Shown: one piece after another, positions 1 to 8,289 of the stretch
Layout: every line of letters starts with the position of its first letter
How positions within the stretch are numbered: position 1 is the first letter of the stretch
DNA from: an uncultured Verrucomicrobiae bacterium
GTDB taxonomy: Bacteria; Verrucomicrobiota; Verrucomicrobiia; Limisphaerales; J093
Assembly (NCBI GenBank): GCA_937946835.1
Contig: CALFAV010000039.1
Location: forward strand, 1 to 42,938
Direction: 5' to 3'
Length of the DNA: 42,938 bases
Made by a program: the position numbers and the translations under genes
Notes under the pieces: generated by a model
Told to the model about the DNA's origin: nothing
What the model saw: the letters and a program-made list of their open reading frames with translations, nothing else
Database searches by the model: none

Positions 1-3000
1 CCCACGTTCCGATACAACCGACTCCCCGCCCCGTTCTGCGTCACCACCAGGTCCGGCCGCCCGTCCCGGTCAAAGTCCCCCACCGCACAGCCCCGCTGCT
101 CCCCATAGATCTTGAGCCCGCTTTGCTGCCCCGGCACCGGAGTGAAGCCGCCCCGCCCCTCCCCCCGCCACAGCAGCCCCCGCCCCGCGTCGTGACGGGT
201 CTGGTCCGGCGCCACGGCAAAGAAATTCTGGCTCAAAAACAGATCCTCGGCCCCGTCCCCGTCAAAGTCCGCCACCGCCAGCCCGAAGACCGGCGCCCAC
301 TGCGCCTCCGCCGGCAACGGCCGCGCCTCAAACCGGTCCCCGCGGTTGAAAAAGACCATGCTCGCCAGCGTGTTCACCTCGAGATACGCCGCCCGGGCCA
401 GCCGCTCGCCGTAGATTTGCTCCAAGCTGGAGGTGCCGTATTGCTCGAAGGTCTGGATGCGCGCGCGGAGGAACGGCATCGCCGCCTGCACCGCGAGGAA
501 ACCGCGGTCGGGCACCCAGGCGTTCATGCCCCGCTCGAAGCGGGCCTCGACGAGCTGGACGCCTCCGCTCTCGTCCAGGTCGCCGAAGTACAGCCGGCGG
601 GGAAACTCGGGGCTGGCGTCGCGCCAGCGGTGGTTCAGGCCCCAGTTGCCCGCGATCAGGTCCTGCCGGCCGTCCCCATCCAGGTCCGCCGTGGTAATGC
701 CGGTCCACCAGCCGGTCAGCTCGGCCAACGTCACCCGGGCTCCGGGCCGGCGCGGGTCGTCCACGGGGGGATTCCACGGCTCGAGGCGACCGGCCACGTT
801 GCGGAAGAGGCGCAGGGGGCCCCAGTCACACGCCAGCGCCAGTTCGGGCCGGCCATCCCCGGTCAGGTCGGTGAAGACCGCGCCACTGACCAGACCCAGT
901 TTCTCGAACTGCTGCACCGGCACGAACCGCCCCCCCTCGTTGCGCAGCAACAATGAGTCGGCCGGCTCGGGGTAGCGCCCGGCCACCACGCGCCCGCCGA
1001 TGAACAGTTCAAGGGTGCCGTCGCCGTCCACATCGCCGAAGGCCAGCGGGCCGGTGCTGGCGCGGGGGCCCAGGACGCTTTCGCCGGCGAGGCCGCGGCG
1101 GAGGTCGTACACGCGCAGCCAGCCGCCGTTGGTGCGGCCGTCCTCGTAGTTGGCCGAGCCGATGAAGAGCGTCTCGCCGATGCCCAGCACGGCGGTTTGG
1201 TCACGCGCCACGGGGCGGGTGAGCGCGGGGAGCTGCACCGGTGTGAAGCCGCCGCGGGTGTCATTACGGAAAAAGGCGGGTGCGCCGCCGCGACCCGAGC
1301 CGATCACCAAATCCTCCCAGCCGTCGCCGTCGAAATCGTGCCAGGCCACGCCCGGGCCGAGCTGGCTCAGGCGGTGGGGCAACAGGGGCTGGCGCTCGAA
1401 GTCATCAAAGGGGTCTTCGTGGTGGGTGTGGTTGAGCCGGTCGCTCACGTCCTCGAACCACGGCCGGGGCGGGGGCGGGGCGGGTTCCCGGGATGGCGCG
1501 CTCGCACCGGCGGCGTCCACCTCGAGCAGGTGGTTGGCGGGCACGTCGTGCACCACGCTGCGGCGGCCGTCGCGCCAGTGCACCTCGACCTCGAGCCGGT
1601 TGGTGGGGCTGCCGGCGGCAAACACGCGCAGCGGTTCGGACGCGGACAGGTAATGGCCGCCGCAGATGAACTCCTGCGACTGCGGTACCGGCCCGCCGTT
1701 GACGCGCACGCGGGCGCCGATGCCCTGCACGTTGCCCGGCGGGCCGCGCAGCCGCACGGCCAGGCGCGGCGCGGTCGAGTCGTTCCGGTACACGCCGACC
1801 GGCTCATTGAGCTTGTTGACCACCACATCCAGGTCGCCGTCCCCGTCCAGGTCGGCCAGCGCGGTGCCCTGGGAGATGCCCTTGTCGGCAAAGCCCCAGC
1901 GCCCCTGCATCTCCTCGAAGGTCCAGTCCCCGCGGTTGCGGAAAATGAGGCTCGGGGTGCTGAAGTCCGGGAACATGGCGACCAGGGAAATGATGTCGGC
2001 CTGGGTCAACGGCCGGGCGGCGCGGGCGGCCTCGATGCGGTGCTGCATGTCCACGTTCTGGAAGTCGCGCATCTGGCCGTTGGGCACGAGCACGTCCTCG
2101 AAGCCGTCCAGGTCCACGTCCAGGAACAACGGCATCCAGGACCAGTTCGAAGCCTCGACGCCGGCATAGAAGGCGATCTCGGCGAAGGTGCCGTCGCCGC
2201 GGTTGACGTGGAGGGTGTTGCGCCAGACCTGGGGGCGGTTGTCAATCAGGCCGATGGGCCAGGCCACCGGCTTCTGGGTGCTGACCTGGGTGTGCCGGTC
2301 CTTGTGCGCGGTGGCCAGCATGTCCACGATCATGAAGTCCACGTCCCCGTCCCGGTCCAGATCGCCGAAGTCCACGCCCATCGAGAAGGTTGAGGTGGTG
2401 CGCAGCGCCAGCCGGTCAATGGCCCGGAAGCGACCGCGGCCGTCGTTGATCCAAAACCGGTCCGGGCTGAACAGGTCGTTGCACACGTAAATCTCGGGTG
2501 CGCCGTCGCCGGTCACGTCGCGCATTTGCACGGACAGCCCCCAGTCGCGCGGGGCGTCTTCGAGCGGGCGACCGTCCTCGTCGAGGAAGGCGCCGTCGGT
2601 CCAGGAAACCGCGGTGAAGCGGCCGGTGCCGTCGTTGAGGTAAAGCCCGTCCGGCTCGCCCAGTTCGAGCACCTCGCCGTCCGGGGCGAGCACGAAGCGG
2701 TTGGTCAGGTGCGGTGCGGTGACCGGTTCGCCGTTGACGGCCACCACGGTGGGGCGCCCCTGGACCACCTGGATGCGGAACGTGGTGGTGGGCCGGTCCA
2801 TGACGGTGGTCTCGCGATAGTTGACCACGTACAGGTCCAGGTCGCCGTCCCCGTCCACGTCCGCCAGCGCCAGGGACATGCCCCCGGTGCGGGCGCGCAG
2901 GCCGGCGGCATCGGTCGCGTCGGTAAAGCGGCCGGTACCGTCGTTGAGCCACAGGTGCGGTCCCTGGCCGAGGGTGTTCACCAGCAGGTCCAGGTCGCCG

Positions 3001-3461
3001 TCGCCGTCCACGTCCGCCAGCACCGCGGCCATGCAATCCAGGCCCGGCATCGCCACGCCGGCGCGGGCGGTGATGTCCTCAAAGCGCCACTGGCCGAGAT
3101 TGCGAAACAGGGCATTGTCGCTGTCCAACCCGCAGAAAAACAGATCGCAGCGGCCGTCCCCGTCCACGTCGCCCGCGGCCACGCCGGCGCCGCTGAGCAG
3201 GTTGCGGTTGGTGATGCTGCGGGCGTGGTCGAGGCGGTTGGTGAACAACAGGCCGGTCTGGGCCGGGGGCAGGCGGGTGAAGCCGGTCTGGCCGGTGGGG
3301 GGCACGTTCAAGGGCTGCACACGCCACCCTGTGCCGGCGGCTTCCCCGGCGTCCGCGCCCGCAGCCGGCCCCGACGCGCCCAACAGCAGGCCAAGCCCCA
3401 GCAGCAGCGGGCGGATCCGGCGTCGCGCCGGTTCAGGCCGGTTGGACTTGGAGAAGTGCAC
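1..3461 (-). CDS. Secreted VCBS/FG-GAP beta-propeller protein with central ASPIC/UnbV domain (C-terminus cut by window)
   Basis: One open frame runs without a stop from a GTG at 3461 to the left edge, giving about 1,153 residues with the C-terminus missing. The frame upstream is closed by a stop at 3479, so GTG (or a CTG at 3470) must start it. Residues 14-40 are basic then hydrophobic (RRRIRPLLLGLGLLLGASG), a signal peptide. At least twelve calcium-binding-like FG-GAP motifs of the form D-x-D-G-D-G-x-x-D/E are visible, for example DVDGDGDLDL, DLDGDGDLDV and DFDGDGWEDL, which build beta-propeller blades. Residues about 557-640 match the ASPIC/UnbV (CRTAC1-type) domain, from GNVQGIGARVRV to VPANHLLEV. 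A second propeller follows it. The layout propeller-ASPIC-propeller is common in large secreted proteins of Verrucomicrobiota and Bacteroidota; function is unknown, probably surface binding or adhesion. It is divergent from the agmatine deiminase gene. Confidence 0.9.
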   Translation of the reverse strand, partial: MHFSKSNRPEPARRRIRPLLLGLGLLLGASGPAAGADAGEAAGTGWRVQPLNVPPTGQTGFTRLPPAQTGLLFTNRLDHARSITNRNLLSGAGVAAGDVDGDGRCDLFFCGLDSDNALFRNLGQWRFEDITARAGVAMPGLDCMAAVLADVDGDGDLDLLVNTLGQGPHLWLNDGTGRFTDATDAAGLRARTGGMSLALADVDGDGDLDLYVVNYRETTVMDRPTTTFRIQVVQGRPTVVAVNGEPVTAPHLTNRFVLAPDGEVLELGEPDGLYLNDGTGRFTAVSWTDGAFLDEDGRPLEDAPRDWGLSVQMRDVTGDGAPEIYVCNDLFSPDRFWINDGRGRFRAIDRLALRTTSTFSMGVDFGDLDRDGDVDFMIVDMLATAHKDRHTQVSTQKPVAWPIGLIDNRPQVWRNTLHVNRGDGTFAEIAFYAGVEASNWSWMPLFLDVDLDGFEDVLVPNGQMRDFQNVDMQHRIEAARAARPLTQADIISLVAMFPDFSTPSLIFRNRGDWTFEEMQGRWGFADKGISQGTALADLDGDGDLDVVVNKLNEPVGVYRNDSTAPRLAVRLRGPPGNVQGIGARVRVNGGPVPQSQEFICGGHYLSASEPLRVFAAGSPTNRLEVEVHWRDGRRSVVHDVPANHLLEVDAAGASAPSREPAPPPPRPWFEDVSDRLNHTHHEDPFDDFERQPLLPHRLSQLGPGVAWHDFDGDGWEDLVIGSGRGGAPAFFRNDTRGGFTPVQLPALTRPVARDQTAVLGIGETLFIGSANYEDGRTNGGWLRVYDLRRGLAGESVLGPRASTGPLAFGDVDGDGTLELFIGGRVVAGRYPEPADSLLLRNEGGRFVPVQQFEKLGLVSGAVFTDLTGDGRPELALACDWGPLRLFRNVAGRLEPWNPPVDDPRRPGARVTLAELTGWWTGITTADLDGDGRQDLIAGNWGLNHRWRDASPEFPRRLYFGDLDESGGVQLVEARFERGMNAWVPDRGFLAVQAAMPFLRARIQTFEQYGTSSLEQIYGERLARAAYLEVNTLASMVFFNRGDRFEARPLPAEAQWAPVFGLAVADFDGDGAEDLFLSQNFFAVAPDQTRHDAGRGLLWRGEGRGGFTPVPGQQSGLKIYGEQRGCAVGDFDRDGRPDLVVTQNGAGSRLYRNV

Positions 3462-3570
3462 GACGGGCAGGGTAAATCAGTGGGCCGACGCCGGACCAGC
3501 CTCAAGCGGCGGGCGGCGGCGTTATTCACCAGCCCGGGCGGGGCGGTTTTCCAGATCGCCTCCCGCGCCG

Positions 3571-3777
3571 GCCCGCTGGCTGCCAGCCAGCGGGCCGACA
3601 GACTACCAGTCTGCGCTACGCTCGCTTTCCGCCGGGCGAGACGCCCGACTCAGGCCGGCTGGAAGCCGGCGCTCCGGCGGAGCGGCAACCGTCCCGGTTG
3701 CCGTGGAAGGCGGCAGCTTGCCGCCCGGGTCAGCGGCGCCGACCGGTAGTCGGCCGTATCGCGGATTGGCAATCCGC
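3571..3777. repeat. Dense array of short triloop hairpins in a divergent intergenic region
   Basis: The 363-base spacer between two divergent genes (3462-3824) holds no credible gene but at least nine consecutive inverted repeats. Arms and positions: GCCCGCTGGCT/AGCCAGCGGGC at 3571-3595 (11 bp), CAGACT/AGTCTG at 3599-3613, CGGGCG/CGCCCG at 3633-3647, GCCGGCT/AGCCGGC at 3654-3670, GCTCC/GGAGC at 3671-3683, CGGCAACCG/CGGTTGCCG at 3683-3703, GGCGGCA/TGCCGCC at 3709-3725, GCCGAC/GTCGGC at 3738-3754 (loop of 5), GCGGATT/AATCCGC at 3761-3777. All but one have exactly three unpaired loop bases. Related units recur elsewhere in the window. Confidence 0.85.
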
Positions 3778-3824
3778 TCCGGGAGTGGACAAGCCCCGGC
3801 CGGTCGCTACGCTCGGCGCGCACG

Positions 3825-4904
3825 ATGGCCGTCCGCACTCTGACGCCCCTTTCCCCCCCCGCGGCGCTGGGCTATGCGATGCCCGCCGAGTGGGAACCGC
3901 ATGCAGCCACCTGGCTGGCCTGGCCACATCATGCCAGTGACTGGCCCGGCAAGCTGGACACCATCCGCTGGGTGTACGCGGAAATAGTGCGCAAGCTGGC
4001 CCCGGGCGAGCGGGTGCGGTTGCTGGTGCCCACGGCGGCCGCCGCGCGGCAGGCGCGCCGGTATCTCGAACGGGCCGGCGCGAACCTGCGCCGCGTGGAG
4101 TTTCTCCTCTGCCCGACCGACCGCGCCTGGACGCGCGACGCCGGCCCGTTGTTTGTGCGCCGGGGCCGGGACCGGGCGCTGGCCATCGTGCATTTTCATT
4201 TCAACGGCTGGGCCAGGTACCGGAACTGGCGCCGGGATCGCCGGGTTCCCGAGTTTGCCGCCCGCCGGCTGCGGTTACCGCTCTTCCGCGCGCGTGTGCA
4301 GGGACGTCCCTTCGTGCTGGAGGGCGGGGGGATCGAGGTCAACGGCCGCGGCACGCTATTGGCGACCGAGGAGTGCTGGCTGGACCGCCGGGTGCAGGTG
4401 CGCAACCCCGGGCTGGGGCGCGCCGACTACGAGGCGGCGTTCCGGGATTACCTGGGCGCGCACCACGTGCTCTGGTTGCCGCGGGGCCTGGCCGGGGATG
4501 ACACGCACGGGCACATAGACGACCTGGCGCGGTTTGTGAACCCGCGCACGCTGGTGATGGTGCGGGAAACGCGGCGGGGCGATCCCAACCACCGGGCGCT
4601 GGCGGCCAACTGGGAACGGGTGCCGGAGCTGCGCCTGGAGGACGGCTCGAGGCCGGAGGTGGTGCCGCTGCCCCTGCCCGCGCCGCTTTACTTCGACGGC
4701 CAGCGACTGCCGGCCAGCTACGCGAATTTCTACATCGCCAACGCCGCCGTGCTGGTGCCCACTTTCAACGACCCGAACGACCGGGTGGCGCTGGGGATTC
4801 TGGGGGAACTGTTCCACAACCGGCCGGTGGTGGGCATTCACGCGGTGGACCTGGTGCTGGGCCTGGGCACGCTCCATTGCCTGACCCAGCAACAGCCGGC
4901 CTGA
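3825..4904 (+). CDS. aguA: Agmatine deiminase / porphyromonas-type peptidylarginine deiminase family
   Basis: 359 residues, the usual length for bacterial agmatine deiminase, which hydrolyses agmatine to N-carbamoylputrescine and ammonia on the route from arginine to putrescine in the cytoplasm. The family signatures are present in order: MPAEWEPHAATWLAWP near the N-terminus, WTRDAGPLF, the EGGGIEVNG substrate loop, GDDTHGHIDD carrying the catalytic histidine, and GLGTLHCLTQQQP at the C-terminus with catalytic Cys352. There is no signal peptide. The start at 3825 is the first ATG; a later ATG at codon 19 (MPAEWEP) would also keep every motif, and neither has a clear ribosome binding site. The N-carbamoylputrescine amidase that usually works with it is not in the window. 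A peptidylarginine deiminase role is less likely because there is no export signal. Confidence 0.92.
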   Translation: MAVRTLTPLSPPAALGYAMPAEWEPHAATWLAWPHHASDWPGKLDTIRWVYAEIVRKLAPGERVRLLVPTAAAARQARRYLERAGANLRRVEFLLCPTDRAWTRDAGPLFVRRGRDRALAIVHFHFNGWARYRNWRRDRRVPEFAARRLRLPLFRARVQGRPFVLEGGGIEVNGRGTLLATEECWLDRRVQVRNPGLGRADYEAAFRDYLGAHHVLWLPRGLAGDDTHGHIDDLARFVNPRTLVMVRETRRGDPNHRALAANWERVPELRLEDGSRPEVVPLPLPAPLYFDGQRLPASYANFYIANAAVLVPTFNDPNDRVALGILGELFHNRPVVGIHAVDLVLGLGTLHCLTQQQPA

Positions 4905-4922
4905 GGGCGGCCCGGCGGTCAC

Positions 4923-4947
4923 AAAAAAAGCCGCCCAAAGGCGGCTT
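4923..4947 (-). terminator. Rho-independent terminator of the FKBP gene
   Basis: Read on the minus strand, arms AAGCCGCC (4940-4947) and GGCGGCTT (4928-4935) form an 8-bp stem with a 4-base loop (4936-4939), followed by a run of T (4923-4929). It lies 31 bases after the stop of the prolyl isomerase gene. The T-run exists only in the leftward direction, so it serves that gene and not the convergent deiminase gene. Confidence 0.9.
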
Positions 4948-4978
4948 GCGTGGTGAAACTGCACCCGGGGGCGTGCGG

Positions 4979-5830
4979 CTATTTCTTTTCGCCGCCGGCC
5001 TTGGCCTTCTCGGCCTCCTGCTGCTTGAGCTTCTCGAGGTCGGCGGCCTTGATGATTTCGATCTTGGCGCCCTTTTCGAGTTCTTCCTTGGACGGCACCT
5101 TGATGATGTCGCTGGTGACCGGCTGGCTCGGCAGGGCGGGCGGCGCGGCGGCCGCCTGGGACTGGACGGAGATCAACTCCACCTCGAACTGGAGCAGGGA
5201 ATTGGGCGGGATGCCCGGCCGGCCCGGTTCGCCGTAGGCCAGGTCCGGGGGGATGAAGAGCTGCCACTTGGCGCCGGGTTTCATGAGCTGCAGGGCCTCG
5301 GTCCAACCCTTGATGACCTGCCCCACGCCGAAGGTGGCGGGCTGCCCGCGCTTGTAGCTGCTGTCAAACTCGGTGCCGTCCAGCAGCGTGCCCTTGTAGT
5401 GGACGGTGACCTGGTCGTTGGCCTTGGGCGACTCGCCGGCGCCTTCGGAGAGCACCTTGTACTGCAGGCCGCTGGCGGTGGTCACCACCCCTTCCCTGGA
5501 CTTGTTGGCGGCCAGGAATTCCTCGGCGGCCTTCTTGTTTTTCTCAGCCAGGTGTTTTCGCGCCTCGGTCTGGTAGGCCATGATGGCGTTGCGGGCGTCG
5601 TTTTCCGACAACTGCGCGTTGCCGCCGGCCGCATCCTGGAACCCGCGGCGAAACAACTCGAGGTCCAGTTCGGCCGGGTCCACCCCGTTGCGCTTGAGAT
5701 TCGTGCCCAGACTCAGCCCCAGGCTGTAGCTGAATCGTTCCCGGGGATCATTCAAGGCGCCGGCGTCCGCGCCTGTCAACCGCAGGACCACCAATCCGGG
5801 TAGTAAAGTCAGGAGCAAGCAGCGTTTCAT
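4979..5830 (-). CDS. FKBP-type peptidyl-prolyl cis-trans isomerase, exported, Mip/FkpA-like
   Basis: 283 residues from the ATG at 5830. A start at 5845 (MKVHTMKR) or 5881 is possible, but the 5830 start gives a clean signal peptide (MKRCLLLTLLPGLVVLRLTGADA) and has GAAAG 8-9 bases upstream. Residues about 27-130 form the helical FKBP N-terminal dimerisation region seen in Mip and FkpA. Residues about 137-223 are the FKBP catalytic domain, with VTVHYKGTLLDGTEFDSS, QVIKGWTEAL, MKPGAKWQLFIPPDLAYG and LLQFEVELI. A charged Lys/Glu tail (244-283), probably helical, follows. It should catalyse proline isomerisation and assist protein folding outside the inner membrane. A strong terminator lies directly downstream. 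The gene stands alone, 107 bases from the next upstream gene. Confidence 0.93.
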   Translation of the reverse strand: MKRCLLLTLLPGLVVLRLTGADAGALNDPRERFSYSLGLSLGTNLKRNGVDPAELDLELFRRGFQDAAGGNAQLSENDARNAIMAYQTEARKHLAEKNKKAAEEFLAANKSREGVVTTASGLQYKVLSEGAGESPKANDQVTVHYKGTLLDGTEFDSSYKRGQPATFGVGQVIKGWTEALQLMKPGAKWQLFIPPDLAYGEPGRPGIPPNSLLQFEVELISVQSQAAAAPPALPSQPVTSDIIKVPSKEELEKGAKIEIIKAADLEKLKQQEAEKAKAGGEKK

Positions 5831-5937
5831 CGTGTGAACTTTCATCTCCGGCAGCTTTTCGGAAACCGCCGGGGCCAGCAATACGAAAAACGACCCCCCG
5901 CCGCGGCCCCCCTGCCGTGGTCCGGGGCGCAGACCGA

Positions 5938-7014
5938 CTACTCGTAACGGATCACCAATTCACCGGCCTGCACCGTGATGCCCAGCAGCCGTGTGGGCCG
6001 GCAGGCGGAAAGCCGGAAAAAAGCCGGCGCGGAGGGCACCGGCACGCGCAAGGCCGACCCGGCAGGGTCCACCACGGCCGGGATGGTAGTAAACGGCCCG
6101 TCCACCGTGGCGGCCATGAGCAGGTCCGGGGGGGCGGGCGACTCGGGATTTTCGGCCAGGGTGGTCTCGATCCAATCACGGCGCGCGGCGACCCGGGAGG
6201 CATACCAGGCGGCCGGTTGGGGTTGCTCCGTGCCCTCCACCAAAACCCACAGCGCATCCCGGCGCTCGTACAGCCCGCTCTTGTCGAACAGGGCGGCGTG
6301 GAGGTCCTCGCCCTCGGGCGTGAATCGGAACGGGCCGTCCACCGCCAGGGCGATGCCGGCCAGTTCCCAGCGGTCTTCGTGGAGGACAAAGACCGCGCCG
6401 CCGGAATCGCCCCCGGTGAACATGGCCTCATCCGCGCCGGCATCGGCATCAAAGGTGCCGGCCAGGGCGTTGGCCTCGAATCCGCCGTAGTTGGCCAGAT
6501 CACTGATTTGGTTGGTCCCCCAGCGGAGGGTGCCGGCGCCGCCGCCCCACAACCAGCCCAGCAGGCGGGTTTCGCCCGGTTCGTTGGTGACCACCACCGC
6601 CGCGCCGCGGGCGCGCCCCCGGCCGAACAACACACAGGGCAGGCCCACCTCATTGGTGCCGCGGAAAAGCGGGGCAAACGTGGGAAACTCGCCGCACACC
6701 CGCCACAGGGCCAGATCACTGCCCTCGTCGAAAAACCGGGCGGTGGTCCGGTAAGCCCGCCCGGCAAAGTGAAATACCTCGCCCACACTGCCGCCCAGGT
6801 GGCGGGCGGTGAGAAACCAGTTCGGGGCGATGGGGGTGCCGGCGAAGCCGCGCCAGTTGCCCTGCCATTGCCAGCCGCTGTCGGCCAGCTCGCCCCCGGG
6901 CGGGGTGGTGTTGTGGTCCGGGTCGCCCGTGCCCAGATGAATCATCGCGCGCGCCGCCGCGGTGAACGCGGCCAGGGCCGGCAGGCGGAACCAGGAGCGG
7001 GCGCGCCGGGACAT
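5938..7014 (-). CDS. Secreted trypsin-like (S1-type) serine protease
   Basis: 358 residues with a basic-hydrophobic N-terminus (MSRRARSWFRLPALAAFTAA) that looks like a signal peptide. The S1 catalytic triad can be placed: His72 in FLTARHLGG, Asp100 in GSDLALWRV and Ser204 in TGGDSGGAVFV. Residues about 290-355 look like a small beta domain ending in SAPAFFRL, a kind of C-terminal segment I associate with exported Verrucomicrobiota proteins. The substrate is unknown. Its ATG lies three bases after the stop of the aminotransferase gene (TGA-ACC-ATG), so the two are probably co-transcribed and perhaps translationally coupled, although no functional link between them is obvious. The gene ends 107 bases before the FKBP start. 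Confidence 0.82.
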   Translation of the reverse strand: MSRRARSWFRLPALAAFTAAARAMIHLGTGDPDHNTTPPGGELADSGWQWQGNWRGFAGTPIAPNWFLTARHLGGSVGEVFHFAGRAYRTTARFFDEGSDLALWRVCGEFPTFAPLFRGTNEVGLPCVLFGRGRARGAAVVVTNEPGETRLLGWLWGGGAGTLRWGTNQISDLANYGGFEANALAGTFDADAGADEAMFTGGDSGGAVFVLHEDRWELAGIALAVDGPFRFTPEGEDLHAALFDKSGLYERRDALWVLVEGTEQPQPAAWYASRVAARRDWIETTLAENPESPAPPDLLMAATVDGPFTTIPAVVDPAGSALRVPVPSAPAFFRLSACRPTRLLGITVQAGELVIRYE

Positions 7015-7017
7015 GGT

Positions 7018-8106
7018 TCAAAGCCCTTGCAGGGCTTCGTCCATGGCCGCGAAGAGGGCCTTCATCGTGGCCTCGGTCTCGTCGCCCATGTTCGAGATGC
7101 GGAAGGTGGTGCCCTTGATCTTGCCGTAGCCGCCGTCAATGAGGAAGCCGCGGTCCTTCACCCGCTTTTGGAACTCGGGCACGTTGATGACCCGGCCGCC
7201 GGGCCGGGCGCCGTTGTTCACGCAGGTCAGCGTGTGTGACTCGAACCCGGCCTCCGGGAAGAGCGTGAAGCCGTGCCGGGCCGCCCAGGCGCGGGTCATT
7301 TGCGCCAGTTGGGCGTGGCGGGCGTAACGCGCCGCGAGGCCCTCGGTAAAGATGTCCTCGAGCTTGGAGTCGAGCGCATACACGTGCGCGATGCTCGGGG
7401 TGCTGGGGGTCATGTTTTGCTCGGCGTTTTTCTGGAACTCAACAAAGTCGAAGTAGTACCCGCGGTCCTTCACCGTGGCGGCCTTGGCCAGGGCGGCGGG
7501 CGAGCACACAAAGAGGCACATGCCCGGGGGCAGGGCCAGGGCCTTCTGGGTGCCGGCCAGCACCACGTCCACGCCCAGCTTGTCAAACTCCACCGGCACG
7601 GCGGTGAGCGAGCTGACGCAGTCCACGATGAACATCACGTCCGGGTATTTGGCCTTGAGCGCGGCGATCTCGGCCAGGGGCGACATCACCCCGGTCGAGG
7701 TCTCGTTGTGGATGAAGGTCAGGGCGTCGAACTGCCCTGTGGCCAGTTTCGCGTCCACCGCCTCGGCCCGGATGGGCGAGCCCCAGGGCACCTGGAGCGG
7801 CTCGGCGTCCTTGCCGCAGCGCCGGGCCACGTCGTACCACTTGTCGGAAAACGCGCCGCACATGCAGTTGAGGACCTTTTTCGTCACCAGGTTGCGCAGG
7901 GCGCCCTCCATGACCCCCCAGGCCGAGGAGGTGGACAGGAAGACCAGTTGCTTGGTGGACAACAGCGCCTGGAGCCGGGGCTGAATGCGGGCGTACAGGT
8001 CTTTGAACCCCTGGCCGCGATGACCGATCATCGGTTGGCAAAACGCGCGGAAGGTCTTCTCGCTCACCTCGACCGGACCGGGAATGTGCAGTTTGACGTG
8101 TGCCAT
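7018..8106 (-). CDS. Class V PLP-dependent aminotransferase (alanine/serine-glyoxylate or serine-pyruvate type)
   Basis: 362 residues from the ATG at 8106 (MAHVKLHIPGPVEVSE). An upstream in-frame ATG at 8214 would add 36 low-complexity residues that run through a hairpin repeat, so it is rejected. Family features: IPGPVEVSE at the N-terminus, MIGHRGQGF, FIHNETSTGV (His132), the PLP-phenol contact in VDCVSSL (Asp162), and GTQKALALPPG with the Schiff-base Lys188. It should transfer an amino group from alanine or serine to glyoxylate or pyruvate, in glycine/serine or photorespiration-like metabolism. The exact substrate cannot be read from sequence; a phosphoserine aminotransferase role is an alternative. 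It is the upstream partner of the protease gene. Confidence 0.88.
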   Translation of the reverse strand: MAHVKLHIPGPVEVSEKTFRAFCQPMIGHRGQGFKDLYARIQPRLQALLSTKQLVFLSTSSAWGVMEGALRNLVTKKVLNCMCGAFSDKWYDVARRCGKDAEPLQVPWGSPIRAEAVDAKLATGQFDALTFIHNETSTGVMSPLAEIAALKAKYPDVMFIVDCVSSLTAVPVEFDKLGVDVVLAGTQKALALPPGMCLFVCSPAALAKAATVKDRGYYFDFVEFQKNAEQNMTPSTPSIAHVYALDSKLEDIFTEGLAARYARHAQLAQMTRAWAARHGFTLFPEAGFESHTLTCVNNGARPGGRVINVPEFQKRVKDRGFLIDGGYGKIKGTTFRISNMGDETEATMKALFAAMDEALQGL

Positions 8107-8243
8107 ATTCGGGCCGGTCAACTTGCCCGCAGGCCGCCACAGAGGCAAGCGAGGTTTTGGGCCGGGGCTGCTGCCGGGGCGCTTCACCCCCCCCGGCGGT
8201 ACCAACCTCACCATCCGGGCAGCGCTGGCGCGTCGCGACCCGG

Positions 8244-8287
8244 GCGGGCGGGAAGCCCGCGCTCCGGCGTGGCGGCAGCTTCCGCCC
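8244..8287. repeat. Hairpin repeat unit between the aminotransferase and DUF1080 genes
   Basis: In the 183-base spacer, arms GCGGGC (8244-8249) and GCCCGC (8255-8260) pair across GGGAA. They are followed by GCTCCGGC and then GGCGG/CCGCC flanking a CAGCTT loop. The order hairpin, GCTCCGG, GGCGGCAGCTT resembles the last part of the array at 3654-3725, so this looks like a decayed copy of the same composite. Confidence 0.55.
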
Positions 8288-8289
8288 GC

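Noticed and set aside
1197-2393. A 398-codon plus-strand frame within the propeller gene
   Set aside because: Antisense of repeated D-x-D-G-D-G codons, which produces a Val/His-rich periodic translation. The minus-strand frame carries real FG-GAP and ASPIC domains.
4923-4947. Terminator for the agmatine deiminase gene
   Set aside because: On the plus strand the stem is followed by GCGTGG and not by T residues; the T-run exists only on the minus strand.
8107-8214. N-terminal extension of the class V aminotransferase
   Set aside because: Residues upstream of the ATG at 8106 are unrelated to the family, and the internal start fits the conserved N-terminus.
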